Shown: positions 1-10,511, counted from the first letter of the stretch. The stretch is DNA of 64,000 nt from Rodentibacter pneumotropicus DSM 21403 (GCF_000379905.1 NZ_KB904057.1:62001-126000); one strand, 5' to 3'. The notes: generated by a model not told the origin, from the letters alone. A program made the numbers and translations.

Positions 1-4
1 TTAA

Positions 5-685
5 TTATGCCCAATATTTGTCAATTTCGGCCCGAATAGCTTCTGCGGTTGCTTTGCCTTTTTCTCCGACTAATGCTCTGCCGGCAATAAAGGCTTTAGC
101 ATTTTTGATCTCTTTGAATAAATGAATATCTTCCGGCACAATACCACCGGTGATGGATAGCTCTAGTCCTAGAGCAGATAATTTTTTCATTAATTCAACA
201 TCTTCTGATGTCCAACCTTTACCGGCTAATTCTGCATCGCGTGAACGGTGGTAGATTGCTTGTTTCACACCCAACTCAACCCATTCTTTAGCATCTTTTT
301 CCACAGTCCAATTACCGTAGATCTCAATTTGAATTTCTTTTTTGATTTTTAATTCAGGGTGAGCGGCATTGAATTCATCTGCCACTTTTTTGCAAGCCGC
401 TTTGGTGGCTGGGTGAGCTGCCGCAGAAACTGTCAGCCAGTCTGCCCCGGCTTCAAATGCCATTTTTGCTAAGATTGCGCCACCGTCAGTCGTTTTTAAA
501 TCGCAAACAATAATATGGTTTGGATGTAAAGCACGCAAAGTACTGACTGCTTTCATTCCTTCCGCACAGGCGAGAATAGTACCGACTTCAACGATCTCCA
601 CTAAATCTTCTGCTTGTTTAGCATCGGCAACAGCTTTTTCTAGAGAAAGAGAGTCAAGCGCAATTTGTAATAATGGTTTGGACAT
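5..685 (-). CDS. ulaD: 3-keto-L-gulonate-6-phosphate decarboxylase UlaD
   Basis: Cytoplasmic TIM-barrel enzyme of the orotidine-phosphate-decarboxylase suprafamily. It decarboxylates 3-keto-L-gulonate 6-P to L-xylulose 5-P in L-ascorbate fermentation. At 226 aa it has the family length, and the known active-site positions are visible: D11, E33, D62, K64 and the HRSRD segment with H146 and R149. The frame is open to 754, but ATG at 685 gives the family N-terminus (MSKPLLQIALD) and has an AAAGGA ribosome site about 10 nt upstream. It is the last gene of the minus-strand arm ulaAB-ulaC-ulaD, and ends a few bases from the window edge. Confidence 0.95.
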   Translation of the reverse strand: MSKPLLQIALDSLSLEKAVADAKQAEDLVEIVEVGTILACAEGMKAVSTLRALHPNHIIVCDLKTTDGGAILAKMAFEAGADWLTVSAAAHPATKAACKKVADEFNAAHPELKIKKEIQIEIYGNWTVEKDAKEWVELGVKQAIYHRSRDAELAGKGWTSEDVELMKKLSALGLELSITGGIVPEDIHLFKEIKNAKAFIAGRALVGEKGKATAEAIRAEIDKYWA

Positions 686-760
686 AGTGATTATTCCTTT
701 TGTTAAATTGAAATAGGGGAAAGTGCGGTCAATTTTAACCGCACTTTTATTCAAATAAGA

Positions 761-1228
761 TTAGCCGTTTAATACTTTATCAATCGCAGCATAGACTTCA
801 TCAGCACTGTTGCAGTTGCGGAAACGGTTTAAATCTACACCATCATCACTATCCGGATCATCAAGCACTTGAGTAATTTCCATTAGGCCTTGCATATGCT
901 GATCGGAATCGCTACCCGCAAGAGTAATCAATACATAGACCGGTTCATTTTCACCGTCAAAATAAATCGGCTCTTTTAAGGTAACTAACGCAAATGCTGT
1001 TTTAATTACCCCTTCCTCCGGACGGGCATGAGGCATGGCAAGACCTGGTGCAAGAATAATGTAAGGCCCCATTTTTTCGATATTGCTGATAATTGTATCG
1101 TAATAACGGGGTTCAATAGCTCCTGAAGCCTCCAATAAATCCGTACCGATTTTGATCGCCGCTTTCCAATCTGAGGCGGTTTGATTGAGTTTAATGGAAT
1201 TGTTAGCGATAAGCGATTCTTTTAACAT
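761..1228 (-). CDS. ulaC: L-ascorbate PTS EIIA component UlaC
   Basis: Mannitol/fructose-type EIIA domain, 155 aa. It passes phosphate from HPr to the EIIB domain of the ascorbate PTS. The phosphorylated histidine is H67 in the motif AMPHARPEE, nearly the position of E. coli UlaC H68. It lies between the fused permease gene and ulaD on the same strand, with short gaps, so it should be cotranscribed with them. The protein is cytosolic, with no signal peptide or membrane segment. Confidence 0.94.
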   Translation of the reverse strand: MLKESLIANNSIKLNQTASDWKAAIKIGTDLLEASGAIEPRYYDTIISNIEKMGPYIILAPGLAMPHARPEEGVIKTAFALVTLKEPIYFDGENEPVYVLITLAGSDSDQHMQGLMEITQVLDDPDSDDGVDLNRFRNCNSADEVYAAIDKVLNG

Positions 1229-1304
1229 ATTAATGTCCTTAACTATGTAGTATGAAAGTAGCGCGGTAAATTTTCACCGAAAATCAACCGCACTTTATGG
1301 GGGA

Positions 1305-3116
1305 TTATTTATTATTTTGGAATTTGTTAATCAATTCGATTAATTCATCGCCAAAAGAGTTCGGGTTAAGCATATTTTGTACACCTAATACAAATTTACC
1401 TTCGCCCACTTGAATTTCACCGGATAAATGTTTAGACGAAACAATAATATCCGTGCTATCTAATTTACCTTTATAGTCTGTAACCGCACAAGAATCCATA
1501 ATGTTTGGAATACCACGTTTATCTAAATAGCCTTTGATCTTCATTTTCATCATCATTGAAGAACCTTGACCTGAACCACAGACAGCAAGAATACGAACCG
1601 GTTTAACCGTTTCATCGGAAACGTCGTCATTTTTGACCGCACTTTGAGCCGCTTGTTCTTGGGAAACGATCTCTTCCTCGGTTTCATCAGCGCCATAGCC
1701 GTCCATTTGCTCAAGGGTTTTACCTGCTGCCGCAGCCGCTGCTTCAGCAGCACGCAATTTTTTCGCGGCAAATGCCATGTAAGTGAATGCAGCCGCTAAG
1801 ATGACAAAGAAGAAGAACGGAATGCTGACGATACCTTGTAATATCGGTGGGAAGAATAACGCCCAGTCAGCCATACCCATCCAACCATTAAAGGTTGCTC
1901 CCTGGGTTGAGAGTAAATGAATAACCCATGCTGAGCCCAATACTTCAATAATCCCCATTACGAAACAGATTTTCATCACTGCACGCCATCCACCGAAATG
2001 GTTGGCAAACACACCGATAGTCGCATTAGAGAAGAACATAGGGATGAAACCCGGAATAATTAATACGGACGCATCAAAACCAAGTAATAGGCCGACAGCA
2101 ACGAATTGACCGATTGCCCCCCACATAAAACCGAATACCATGGCATTTGGTGAGAAAGCATAAATCGCCGCACAGTCAATGGCCAAAACCGCATTAGGAA
2201 TGACACGCTCGGAAATACCTTTGAAGGCTTCAGATAATTCGGCAACAAACATCCGAACCCCGATAACAATCACTTGAATAGCAACAGCAAATTTTAATCC
2301 TGTCTCGAAAATATAAATTGTCCAGTGTGTTTTGCCGGCCATGGTTTGCAGATTATCCAGACCGAAAGAGAGTAAGATAATGCCGAAAAATACGGTCATA
2401 ACCAATACAGTCGCAGAGATACTATCGTGGAAAATATGGAGCCATTTTGGTAATTTCATATTATCAACGCTGTCTTCTTTGTTACCGAGTTTTGGTGCGA
2501 GTTTAACGGCAATCCAAGAGGCAATTTGTTGTTGGTGTCCGATAGAAAAACCGGCTCCGCCCGTTACGGCTTGAGTCGGTTTATACATAATGTTAGAGGA
2601 AATTCCCCAATACAATGCCATGATGATTGCCGTATAGATGATGGTTTCCATCATTGATGCACCAATGAGCATATAGAATACGGCAACCAAACCTGCTTGT
2701 TGGAACATAATATGCCCGGTGAGCATAATAGTACGGATACCGGTAAAGCGTCTGAATACTACAAGCAAGATATTTAATGCCAATGCGAGTAAGACGGCAT
2801 AACCTACCCAAGCATAATTGTCCGCCATTGTTTCAATGGTCGCTTGCATACTGGTGTAAGGGTCAATGACTGCACCGGTTAAACCGTGATATTCGGATAA
2901 TTTTGCAATAATTGGTTTAAAACCTTTTACTAATTCGCCGGCTCCCACTTGAACGAGCATAAAACCAACAATAGTCTTAATCGTTCCTTTAATAATGGTT
3001 GTTGTATCCTTACGTAGAAGAATATAGCCAATACAGGCAACAATACCTAGTAATAGCGGTGCTTTATTAAGAACCTGATCCCTAAAAATAATAAATAGAT
3101 CTAATAACGTTTCCAT
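1305..3116 (-). CDS. ulaA: L-ascorbate PTS permease, fused EIIC-EIIB (UlaA-UlaB)
   Basis: 603-aa fusion. Residues 1 to about 460 form a polytopic UlaA-type EIIC (ascorbate family) with many hydrophobic helices. Residues from about 506 are a UlaB-type EIIB with the phospho-cysteine C513 in [11 protein letters not shown]. In E. coli these are separate proteins (UlaA about 465 aa, UlaB about 101 aa). The linker is charged and Ala/Glu/Gln-rich, and part of it (QSAVKND) is encoded by a USS in the plus-strand text near 1637-1648. It takes up L-ascorbate as L-ascorbate 6-P. It is the first gene of the minus arm, with AGAGG upstream of ATG, and faces ulaG across a CRP-bearing gap. Confidence 0.94.
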   Translation of the reverse strand: METLLDLFIIFRDQVLNKAPLLLGIVACIGYILLRKDTTTIIKGTIKTIVGFMLVQVGAGELVKGFKPIIAKLSEYHGLTGAVIDPYTSMQATIETMADNYAWVGYAVLLALALNILLVVFRRFTGIRTIMLTGHIMFQQAGLVAVFYMLIGASMMETIIYTAIIMALYWGISSNIMYKPTQAVTGGAGFSIGHQQQIASWIAVKLAPKLGNKEDSVDNMKLPKWLHIFHDSISATVLVMTVFFGIILLSFGLDNLQTMAGKTHWTIYIFETGLKFAVAIQVIVIGVRMFVAELSEAFKGISERVIPNAVLAIDCAAIYAFSPNAMVFGFMWGAIGQFVAVGLLLGFDASVLIIPGFIPMFFSNATIGVFANHFGGWRAVMKICFVMGIIEVLGSAWVIHLLSTQGATFNGWMGMADWALFFPPILQGIVSIPFFFFVILAAAFTYMAFAAKKLRAAEAAAAAAGKTLEQMDGYGADETEEEIVSQEQAAQSAVKNDDVSDETVKPVRILAVCGSGQGSSMMMKMKIKGYLDKRGIPNIMDSCAVTDYKGKLDSTDIIVSSKHLSGEIQVGEGKFVLGVQNMLNPNSFGDELIELINKFQNNK

Positions 3117-3248
3117 AACAGAACCTCTGTTGACCTTGATTTAAATGGAAAATACTTAGTGTTTGAATTCGTTCCGAATCATCTCGAAAAAGAAATCGCG
3201 CAAATAATAGCAATTATTTTTGATTAAAAAAGATTTTATTTGAAGATT

Positions 3249-3264
3249 TGTGAGCGATATCACA
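3249..3264. promoter_or_regulatory. CRP binding site between the divergent ula arms
   Basis: TGTGAGCGATATCACA matches the CRP consensus TGTGA-N6-TCACA at all ten fixed positions. It lies 133 bp before the ulaA start and 206 bp before the ulaG start, in an AT-rich 353-bp gap (3117-3469). A weaker half-conserved copy (TTAGA-N6-TCACA) is at 3371-3386, closer to ulaG. Two sites suggest that each divergent promoter has its own. No UlaR operator could be assigned with confidence. Confidence 0.85.
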
Positions 3265-3469
3265 TTTTATTTTTTTCATCTTGATAGATATTTTATTTTT
3301 TATAAAACCCTTTTAAATTTAAGTTTTTTATTATGTTATAAGAATGATATTTATTATAAGAAAAAATAATTTAGATCTTGATCACAAATTACAGAAAAAA
3401 ACGTTTTACAAAATAAAATGATTTGATATGATTTATTTTGATTTTTTTTGTGAGCAAAAGGAGTTAAAA

Positions 3470-4561
3470 ATGAGCAAAATTCAAGAAATTACCCGTGAAA
3501 GTTGGATCCTTTCTACTTTTCCTGAGTGGGGAACTTGGTTGAATGAAGAAATTGAGCAAGAAGTTGTGCCGGAAGGTAATTTTGCCATGTGGTGGTTAGG
3601 CTGCGTAGGGGTTTGGATCAAAACTCCGGGCGGAGCGAATCTTTGTATGGATTTATGGTGTGGTCGTGGTAAAAGCACCAAGAAAGTGAAAGATATGGTG
3701 CGTGGTCACCAAATGGCAAATATGGCTGGTGTGCGTAAATTACAGCCTAACTTACGTGCAGCACCGATGGTGTTAGATCCATTTGCAATTAATGAGGTGG
3801 ATTTTATCCTTGCCTCTCACTATCATAGTGATCATATTGATGTGAATGTTGCGGCAGCAATTGTAAATAATCCAAAACTTGACCATGTAAAATTTGTTGG
3901 TCCGTGGCATTGTGCGGAATTATGGAAAAAATGGGGTGTGCCTGAAGAGCGTATTATTATTGTAAAACCGGGCGATGTAGTGAAATTAAAAGATGTGGAA
4001 ATCCATGCCCTTGATTCTTTTGACCGTACTTGTTTAGTCACTTTGCCGGTTGAAGGAGCAGAAGAACAAGGCGGTGAATTGGCCGGTCTTTGTCCGTCAG
4101 ATGAAGAAATGGGACGTAAAGCAGTAAACTATGTGTTCAAAACACCGGGTGGTAATATTTATCACGGTGCGGATTCTCATTTCTCCATTCAATTTGCTAA
4201 ACATGGTAAACAATTTGATATCGATGTTGCACTTAACAACTATGGTGAAAATCCGGTCGGTATTGCTGATAAAATGACTTCTGTTGATTTATTACGTATG
4301 GCGGAAAGCTTACGTTGTAAAGTGATTATTCCGGTTCATCACGATATCTGGACAAACTTTATGGCAAGTACTGATGAGATTATCCAATTGTGGAAAATGC
4401 GCAAAGAGCGCTTGCAATATAAGTTCCATCCGTTTATTTGGGAAGTGGGCGGTAAATATGTTTATCCACGTGATAAAGATTTAATTGAATATCATCACCC
4501 GCGTGGTTTTGATGATTGTTTTGAGCACGAACCGAATATCCAATTCAAATCAATGTTATAA
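3470..4561 (+). CDS. ulaG: L-ascorbate-6-phosphate lactonase UlaG
   Basis: Metallo-beta-lactamase-fold hydrolase, 363 aa. It opens L-ascorbate 6-P to 3-keto-L-gulonate 6-P, the first cytosolic step after PTS uptake. The metal motif is [11 protein letters not shown], and later ligand regions include YHGADSHFS and IPVHHD. The frame is open from 3428, but ATG at 3470 is preceded by a strong AAAAGGAG and gives the family start [12 protein letters not shown]. It heads the plus arm and is followed by its own terminator, so ulaR-ulaE-ulaF probably have another promoter or depend on read-through. Confidence 0.95.
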   Translation: MSKIQEITRESWILSTFPEWGTWLNEEIEQEVVPEGNFAMWWLGCVGVWIKTPGGANLCMDLWCGRGKSTKKVKDMVRGHQMANMAGVRKLQPNLRAAPMVLDPFAINEVDFILASHYHSDHIDVNVAAAIVNNPKLDHVKFVGPWHCAELWKKWGVPEERIIIVKPGDVVKLKDVEIHALDSFDRTCLVTLPVEGAEEQGGELAGLCPSDEEMGRKAVNYVFKTPGGNIYHGADSHFSIQFAKHGKQFDIDVALNNYGENPVGIADKMTSVDLLRMAESLRCKVIIPVHHDIWTNFMASTDEIIQLWKMRKERLQYKFHPFIWEVGGKYVYPRDKDLIEYHHPRGFDDCFEHEPNIQFKSML

Positions 4562-4568
4562 CAAAAAA

Positions 4569-4601
4569 AGCCACCTTTTGCTTGAAGGTGGCTCGTTTTT
4601 T
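4569..4601 (+). terminator. Intrinsic terminator after ulaG
   Basis: Perfect 9-bp stem AGCCACCTT / AAGGTGGCT (4569-4577, 4585-4593) with a 7-nt loop, followed by CGTTTTTT. It separates ulaG from ulaR. Confidence 0.85.
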
Positions 4602-4640
4602 GTTCATTATTCGCATCAGAGAAATAGCAAGGAAAATATA

Positions 4641-5387
4641 ATGAACGAAAATTACCGTCACAGACGACTTTTACAATTGTTACTTGAGAAAAAGGCGCTG
4701 TCTACAACAGAAATAGTGGAACAACTTGAGATTTCACCAGCTACAGCAAGACGGGATATTAATAAGTTAGCCCAACAAGGTCGATTAAAGAAAGTGCGTA
4801 ATGGTGCGGAGTCAATACAGTCCTCTCCGATAGACTATCAATATAGTGCAGCAATCAATAATATTGATGAAAAGCGGCGTATTGCTCAAGCCGCAAGCCT
4901 GTTATGTCAAGAAGGTGATTCAGTTATTTTAACTTGTGGCTCAACAATGCAAATGTTGGGTGATCATTTATGTGGAAGAAAATTGCAAATCATCACAAAC
5001 TTCATTCCTCTTGCCAATAAATTGATCGAAAATAACCATGAAGATATTGTGATTATGGGAGGGCAGTATAACCGAAATAAGGCTATAACCCTTTCTCTTA
5101 ATCAAAATGAAAGCCCTTATGCTGCCAATATAATGTTTACCAGTGGGAAAGGTTTTACAACCGAAGGATTGTATAAAACCGATATGATCATTGCTAATTC
5201 AGAACAACGCTTATCTGCAAAGGCGGGTAAATATGTGGTGTTACTGGATAGTGCAAAATTGGGACAGCAAGTCGGTATGCTATTCACAAAATTACAGGAT
5301 ATTGATTTATTAATTACCGGTAAAAATGCAGAACCTGAGTTTATTCAATTATTACAAGAGAAAGGTTTGTCGGTAATGCTTGTTTAA
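4641..5387 (+). CDS. ulaR: DeoR-family regulator of ascorbate utilisation (UlaR-like)
   Basis: 248 aa. The N-terminal DeoR helix-turn-helix covers about residues 1-60 (RHRRLLQLLLEKKALSTTE, then a recognition helix around SPATARRDINKL). The DeoR sugar-phosphate sensor domain follows, with typical elements ITNFIPLANKL and GKYVVLLDSAKLG. In E. coli UlaR represses the ula operons and responds to L-ascorbate 6-P; here the assignment rests on family plus position inside the locus. ATG at 4641 was chosen because the longer open frame runs back through the ulaG terminator. AAGGAA lies upstream. Confidence 0.88.
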   Translation: MNENYRHRRLLQLLLEKKALSTTEIVEQLEISPATARRDINKLAQQGRLKKVRNGAESIQSSPIDYQYSAAINNIDEKRRIAQAASLLCQEGDSVILTCGSTMQMLGDHLCGRKLQIITNFIPLANKLIENNHEDIVIMGGQYNRNKAITLSLNQNESPYAANIMFTSGKGFTTEGLYKTDMIIANSEQRLSAKAGKYVVLLDSAKLGQQVGMLFTKLQDIDLLITGKNAEPEFIQLLQEKGLSVMLV

Positions 5388-5481
5388 ATAATTCAATACA
5401 AAGATTTGTAAATGAAAGAATATTCACTATATTCACAATCGAACATATTATTTATAGCCCAACCCCTGACAGGAGTGTTCA

Positions 5482-6342
5482 GTGAGAAAACATAAACTCG
5501 GCATTTATGAAAAAGCCCTACCTAAAAACATTAGTTGGCAAGATCGCTTGTCTATTGCAAAGGCTTGTGGTTTTGACTTCGTTGAAATATCTATTGATGA
5601 AACAGATGAACGTTTGGCTCGTTTAGACTGGAGTAAAAAAGAGCGGTTAAAATTAGTGAAAGCTATTGTGAATACAGGGGTAACTATTCCGTCTATGTGT
5701 TTATCCGGTCATCGCCGTTTTCCTTTTGGCAGTCACGATGAAATGACCCGCCAAAAAGCCTATGAAATTATGGAAAAAGCGATTCAATTTGCTGTTGATG
5801 CGGGGATTCGTACTATCCAATTAGCGGGTTATGATGTTTATTATGAAGAACAGGATGAAGGCACGCTTCAACGTTTTCAGCAGGGGCTAGAGTGGGCGGT
5901 AGAACTTGCAGCCAGCAACCAAGTTACCCTTGCAGTAGAGATTATGGATACCAAATTTATGAGTTCAATTTCCCGTTGGAAAAAATGGGATGATATTATT
6001 AAATCGCCTTGGTTTACCGTTTATCCTGATTTGGGTAATCTTTCCGCATGGAATGATAATGTTGCCGAAGAGCTCAAACTCGGCATGGATAAGATTTCCG
6101 CTATTCATTTAAAAGATACTTATAAGGTCACTGAAACCTGTGCCGGTCAGTTCCGTGATGTGCCGTTTGGTGAGGGCTGTGTTGATTTTGTCACTTGTTT
6201 TAAAACCCTTGCCGAACTAAATTATCGAGGTGCATTTTTAATTGAAATGTGGACGGAAAAAGCGGATGAACCTATTGCGGAAATTATCAATGCCCGTCGT
6301 TGGATCGAACAAAAAATGAAAGAAGGAGGTTTCCAATGTTAA
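5482..6342 (+). CDS. ulaE: L-ribulose/L-xylulose-5-phosphate 3-epimerase UlaE
   Basis: TIM-barrel xylose-isomerase-like epimerase, 286 aa, converting L-xylulose 5-P to L-ribulose 5-P. The start is GTG at 5482, with CAGGAG 6 nt upstream and the family N-terminus [14 protein letters not shown]. Metal-binding acidic/His segments are seen at [30 protein letters not shown] and FLIEMWTEK. The 3' end overlaps ulaF by 7 nt, which implies translational coupling. Confidence 0.94.
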   Translation: MRKHKLGIYEKALPKNISWQDRLSIAKACGFDFVEISIDETDERLARLDWSKKERLKLVKAIVNTGVTIPSMCLSGHRRFPFGSHDEMTRQKAYEIMEKAIQFAVDAGIRTIQLAGYDVYYEEQDEGTLQRFQQGLEWAVELAASNQVTLAVEIMDTKFMSSISRWKKWDDIIKSPWFTVYPDLGNLSAWNDNVAEELKLGMDKISAIHLKDTYKVTETCAGQFRDVPFGEGCVDFVTCFKTLAELNYRGAFLIEMWTEKADEPIAEIINARRWIEQKMKEGGFQC

Positions 6343-7028
6343 AAGAGTTAAGAGAAAGGGTGTTAAAAGCAAATCTTGAGTTACCAAAATATAAATTAGT
6401 CACTTTTACTTGGGGCAATGTGAGTGAAATTGATCGTGAGAGCGGTTTGGTGGCGATTAAACCTTCGGGGGTTGAGTATGATTTAATGACTGCTGATGAT
6501 ATTGTGATTGTTGACCTCAATGGTAATCGAGTTTGGGGTGATAAAAAACCTTCTTCAGATACACCGACCCATTTAGAGCTTTATCGCCAATTTAAGGATA
6601 TTGGCGGTGTGGTGCATACTCATTCTCGCCATGCTACCGCTTGGGCGCAAGCCGGTGAAGATATTCTCGCTTTAGGGACAACGCAAGGCGATTATTTCTA
6701 TGGTTCTGTACCTTGTACCCGCAGAATGACACCGGAAGAAATTGCTGGTGAATATGAATTGGAAACGGGAAAAGTGATTGTTGAAACCTTCCGCAACCGC
6801 AATATTAAACCGAAATCCGTACCCGGTGTATTAGTTCACTCTCATGGTCCTTTCACTTGGGGAAAAGACGGCTTTGATGCCGTGCATAATTCTGTTGTAT
6901 TGGAAGAAGTAGCGTATATGAATTTTGTCAGCCATCAAATTCGCCCGAATATTGGCTCAATGCAACAAGAATTGCTTGATAAGCACTATCTTCGTAAACA
7001 CGGAAAAAATGCGTATTACGGACAATAA
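6336..7028 (+). CDS. ulaF: L-ribulose-5-phosphate 4-epimerase UlaF
   Basis: Class II aldolase/epimerase, about 230 aa, converting L-ribulose 5-P to D-xylulose 5-P and so feeding the pentose-phosphate pathway. The zinc-binding histidines are visible: H94 and H96 in VVHTHSRHA, and H170 in [11 protein letters not shown] at 6336 has a near-ideal AAGGAGGT in the ulaE tail and overlaps the ulaE stop. It is followed by an intrinsic terminator, so it closes the ula plus arm. Confidence 0.95.
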   Translation: MLKELRERVLKANLELPKYKLVTFTWGNVSEIDRESGLVAIKPSGVEYDLMTADDIVIVDLNGNRVWGDKKPSSDTPTHLELYRQFKDIGGVVHTHSRHATAWAQAGEDILALGTTQGDYFYGSVPCTRRMTPEEIAGEYELETGKVIVETFRNRNIKPKSVPGVLVHSHGPFTWGKDGFDAVHNSVVLEEVAYMNFVSHQIRPNIGSMQQELLDKHYLRKHGKNAYYGQ

Positions 7029-7044
7029 TATTTGTTGAAAATAA

Positions 7045-7067
7045 GGCGGTTTTTAACCGCCCTTTTT
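7045..7067 (+). terminator. Intrinsic terminator after ulaF
   Basis: 7-bp stem GGCGGTT / AACCGCC (7045-7051, 7055-7061) with a TTT loop and a CTTTTT tail. It marks the end of the ula plus arm, so ybhA may be read separately or by read-through. Confidence 0.8.
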
Positions 7068-7084
7068 AATCTAAGAGGGATAAA

Positions 7085-7903
7085 ATGAATTATAAAGTCG
7101 TTGCCTTTGATCTTGACGGCACATTATTAAATTCTGAAGGGCGTATTCTGACAGAAAATAAATCGGCAATTCAAGCCGCCATAAATAAAGGGATTAAAGT
7201 GTTATTGGTGACAGGCAGACATCATACCGCCGTAAAACCTTATTATCATGAATTAGCTTTAGATACGCCGATTATCTGTTGTAACGGCACCTATGTTTAT
7301 GATGTAGCGACGGATTCCACGCCTTTTTCCAATCCGCTTTCCAAGCAGCAGGCACAATTAATTTATGATGTGGCAGAAAAACATCATTGCCACTTACTAA
7401 TGTATTCCCGAGATTCAATGAATTATGCGCAACTTAACCCGCATATGGAAAAATTTCTTAAATGGGTGGAAACTTGCCCTGCGGACGTGCGTCCTGACGT
7501 ACGTAAAGTGGACAGTATTCAAGAGGTGATTGATCATCATAATCCAATTTGGAAATGTGTTATTAGCGCAGAGAATAAAGAGATTATGAATCATGTAGTG
7601 AATGAACTGCCGATTTCTCAATTTAGCTGTGAATGGTCTTGGATAGATCGTGTTGATATTGCCAATGCCGGGAATACAAAAGGCGGAAGATTGCTTGCTT
7701 TATTAAAAGAGTGGGGAATTGATCCGAGAGAAGTGATAGCATTTGGTGATAATCATAATGACATCAGTATGTTAAGTGTCGTTGGCTTAGGTGTCGCAAT
7801 GGGCAATGCGGAGGAAGAAGTTAAATCACAGGCAAAATTGGTGACAACATCAAACAATGAGAGTGGTATTGCACAAGTATTAAGAGATACCTTATCACTA
7901 TAA
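7085..7903 (+). CDS. ybhA: HAD-superfamily Cof-type phosphatase (YbhA-like)
   Basis: 272-aa HAD hydrolase of the Cof/type IIB class. Motif I is FDLDGTLL (D9, D11), motif II lies in LLVTGRHH, and motif IV is AFGDNHNDISML. The conserved segments TPIICCNGTYVYD and CEWSWIDRVDIA match E. coli YbhA, described as a pyridoxal-phosphate and sugar-phosphate phosphatase. Position after ulaF suggests it may dephosphorylate sugar phosphates spilled by the pathway, but this is inference. A good ribosome site (AGAGGG) precedes ATG. Confidence 0.85.
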   Translation: MNYKVVAFDLDGTLLNSEGRILTENKSAIQAAINKGIKVLLVTGRHHTAVKPYYHELALDTPIICCNGTYVYDVATDSTPFSNPLSKQQAQLIYDVAEKHHCHLLMYSRDSMNYAQLNPHMEKFLKWVETCPADVRPDVRKVDSIQEVIDHHNPIWKCVISAENKEIMNHVVNELPISQFSCEWSWIDRVDIANAGNTKGGRLLALLKEWGIDPREVIAFGDNHNDISMLSVVGLGVAMGNAEEEVKSQAKLVTTSNNESGIAQVLRDTLSL

Positions 7904-7943
7904 TTTGAGGTTTTAACCTCTCAGAATAAAGGACTTCCATTAA

Positions 7944-7971
7944 AAAGTGCGGTCAATTTTGACCGCACTTT
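7944..7971. terminator. Inverted USS pair acting as bidirectional terminator
   Basis: AAAGTGCGGTCAA (7944-7956) and TTGACCGCACTTT (7959-7971) form a 13-bp perfect stem with a 2-nt centre. It sits between convergent ybhA and torZ. Each arm contains the Hin-type uptake core. A third, single USS follows at 8005-8014. Confidence 0.85.
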
Positions 7972-8030
7972 GAGTAGATATCGGTATTATGCAGCAAATG
8001 CGCAAAAGTGCGGTTGATTCTTCTGCTGTT

Positions 8031-10511
8031 TTATGTTGAGTACTTAGGTTGTTTAAACACCGTCACTTCAGGTACAACTCCCGTATATTTTTCTGCTTGC
8101 ACAATGCAAGTATTCGGTGAGTTACCTTGCGCTAATTTCGATGTACCTTCATCACGGGTCAGTACGTTCGGGCTACCATTTTTGCACAGTGGTTTTTCAC
8201 TTTCGCCCGGATCGAGCGGATCATACCACGCACCTTCATGTAATCCTAGCGTGCCTTTAATAATGCCTTCGGTCACGACTGCCCCCGCTAATACCTGACC
8301 TCGTGTGTTATGAATACGGACAATATCGCCATCCACAATACCGCGTGCTTTGGCATCTTCAGGGTGAATCAATACGGGTTCGCGATCATTAACCGCATAT
8401 TTTTGGCGCAATGAGGTATGGGCCAATTGGCTATGTAAACGATAGTAAGCATGAGGCGTGACTAATGCAAGCGGATAGTCTTCCGTGCTATTACCGGCAA
8501 ATTCTTCCGGTTCCATCCAGGTAGGATGACCTTTGCAATCGTCATAATTCATCTTCGCTACAACATCAGAATAAATTTCAATTTTGCCTGATGGTGTGCC
8601 AAGCGGATTGAGCAACGGATCTTCACGGAACTCTGCATAGCGCACCCATTTTTTCGCTACTTCATTGGCCTCAAACATGAAAGGTTTATTTTCTTCCCAG
8701 AATCGTTCAAAACGAGGCATAGCAACACGGTTGTTACGTGCGGCGGTGAAGGCGGTTTTATAGAAACCTTCCAGCCATTCCATTTCCGTTTTGCCTTCTG
8801 TAAATTCCGCTTCTTTACCTGCGCGTTTAGCAAGTTCGGCAAAAATATCGAAATCGTTTTTCGCTTCAAATTGCGGTGGCACCACTTGTTTCATTGGATA
8901 TACTGCAAACATAGAGTAATCGCCCCCCATGGTTAAGTCATTGCGTTCGTAACTGGTGGTGGCCGGCAATACAATATCTGCCATACGGGCAGTTGGAGTC
9001 CAGTTGACTTCATTGACGATAACGGTTTCCGGCCTTTGGAAGGCTTTGACTAATAAATTTGTATTTTGGTGCTGAGTAAATGGATTACCACCTGCCCAAT
9101 AGACGACTTTAATATTCGGATAAGTGATTTTTGTCCCATTGTAATCAATGGTTTTGCCTGGATTGAGTAAGGCATCGGCAATGCGTGCCACAGGGAAGGA
9201 AAATTTTGCAGCGTCATCCAACCATGTTTTATCACCTGTTCCGCCGGCAGGTGTCGCACTGATTGAACCAATTGTACCACCTGTAGCGGTTGGTACACCA
9301 CCATTTGCATAGTGATAGCTAAACCCAAAGCCGCCACCCTGTAAACCGATTTGTCCCAACATTGACGCAAGGGTCACTAACATCCAATGGGATTGTTCGC
9401 CGTGGCGTTGACGCTGAATTCCCCATCCGCCCATCAACATTGTGCGTTTGCTTACAAAGTCCTTGGCTAATTGTTTAATGATTTCCACCGGCACAGCGCA
9501 GATTTTGCTTGCCCATTCTGCCGTTTTAGGTTGACCATCTGTTTTACCCAATAGGTAATCTTCAAATTTGTTGTAACCTGTGGTGTATTTTTTTAAGAAG
9601 GCTTTATCGTGTTTGTTTTCGCTAACCAATGTATGGGCGATCCCTAGCATTAATGGCACATCAGTTGCGGTATTCACAGGAATCCATTCTGCGCCAAGCA
9701 TTTGGCAAGTTTCATTTTTTATCGGATCAATACAGATAATTCGTTTACCTGTGGCTTGGAATTTTTTGAAATATTCAATGCCTTTTTGATCTGAAGACAT
9801 CCAAGCAATACGTAAGGTAGTGAGCGGATTCGCTCCCCAAAGCACAATAATATCACTACTTTCTAGTAACACTTCCCAGCTGGTTTGCTGTTCATAGACT
9901 TCAATAGTGCCAAGTACGTGAGGCATAATCACTTGCGCAGCGCCGGTAGAGTAGTCACCCTTATAACCGACAAAGCCGCCTGTTACATTCATATAACGTT
10001 GTAGCAATGTACGAGAGGCATGAAGGGCGCCACTACTAAACCAACCGTAAGAACCTGCATAAATAGCACTTGCGCCATGCTGTTCACGTACTTTATGAAG
10101 TTGATTATGCACGAGATCGAGCGCCTGTTCCCAAGACACACGCACCCATTCATCACGCCCACGCATTGTGGTATCACTGTTCCCCGGATTTTCTAAATAG
10201 CCTTTGCGTACCATGGGGTATTTCACACGGGTTTCGCTATAAAGCTGATCTGCCACCACGGTTTGTAATTCATTAGGAATAGCAGGTTCAATCGCAGCTC
10301 CGGATTTTACCGCTTTGCCATCTTGCACGACCACACCAATCGGCCCCCAGTGTGCGGCTGTTACCACAGTTTTTAATTCAGGCTCTGAAGCGACCGCACT
10401 TTTAGATAACACTGCCCCCACCATACCACCGGAAAGTGATGCACCTGCTACGCCAAGAGATGTATTTTTTAAGAAATCACGGCGTTGTTGATTGATATTA
10501 TTCTTTTTCAT
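8031..10511 (-). CDS. torZ: Periplasmic molybdoenzyme, TMAO / S-oxide reductase (TorZ/MtsZ type)
   Basis: 826-aa DMSO-reductase-family molybdopterin enzyme. The N-terminus has a Tat signal with the twin arginine in QQRRDFLKNTSL. No N-terminal iron-sulfur cysteine cluster is seen, as expected for the TorA/BisC/TorZ branch. The probable molybdenum ligand is S188 in KGDYSTGAAQ. In H. influenzae the orthologue is described as an S-/N-oxide reductase (MtsZ) active on methionine sulfoxide. It lies 30 nt downstream of torY, which should pass electrons from menaquinol. ATG at 10511 is the last start before the signal peptide. Confidence 0.92.
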   Translation of the reverse strand: MKKNNINQQRRDFLKNTSLGVAGASLSGGMVGAVLSKSAVASEPELKTVVTAAHWGPIGVVVQDGKAVKSGAAIEPAIPNELQTVVADQLYSETRVKYPMVRKGYLENPGNSDTTMRGRDEWVRVSWEQALDLVHNQLHKVREQHGASAIYAGSYGWFSSGALHASRTLLQRYMNVTGGFVGYKGDYSTGAAQVIMPHVLGTIEVYEQQTSWEVLLESSDIIVLWGANPLTTLRIAWMSSDQKGIEYFKKFQATGKRIICIDPIKNETCQMLGAEWIPVNTATDVPLMLGIAHTLVSENKHDKAFLKKYTTGYNKFEDYLLGKTDGQPKTAEWASKICAVPVEIIKQLAKDFVSKRTMLMGGWGIQRQRHGEQSHWMLVTLASMLGQIGLQGGGFGFSYHYANGGVPTATGGTIGSISATPAGGTGDKTWLDDAAKFSFPVARIADALLNPGKTIDYNGTKITYPNIKVVYWAGGNPFTQHQNTNLLVKAFQRPETVIVNEVNWTPTARMADIVLPATTSYERNDLTMGGDYSMFAVYPMKQVVPPQFEAKNDFDIFAELAKRAGKEAEFTEGKTEMEWLEGFYKTAFTAARNNRVAMPRFERFWEENKPFMFEANEVAKKWVRYAEFREDPLLNPLGTPSGKIEIYSDVVAKMNYDDCKGHPTWMEPEEFAGNSTEDYPLALVTPHAYYRLHSQLAHTSLRQKYAVNDREPVLIHPEDAKARGIVDGDIVRIHNTRGQVLAGAVVTEGIIKGTLGLHEGAWYDPLDPGESEKPLCKNGSPNVLTRDEGTSKLAQGNSPNTCIVQAEKYTGVVPEVTVFKQPKYST

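Noticed and set aside
8008..8298. Plus-strand protein opposite torZ
   Set aside because: It lies antisense to conserved torZ codons and has no ribosome site or family features.
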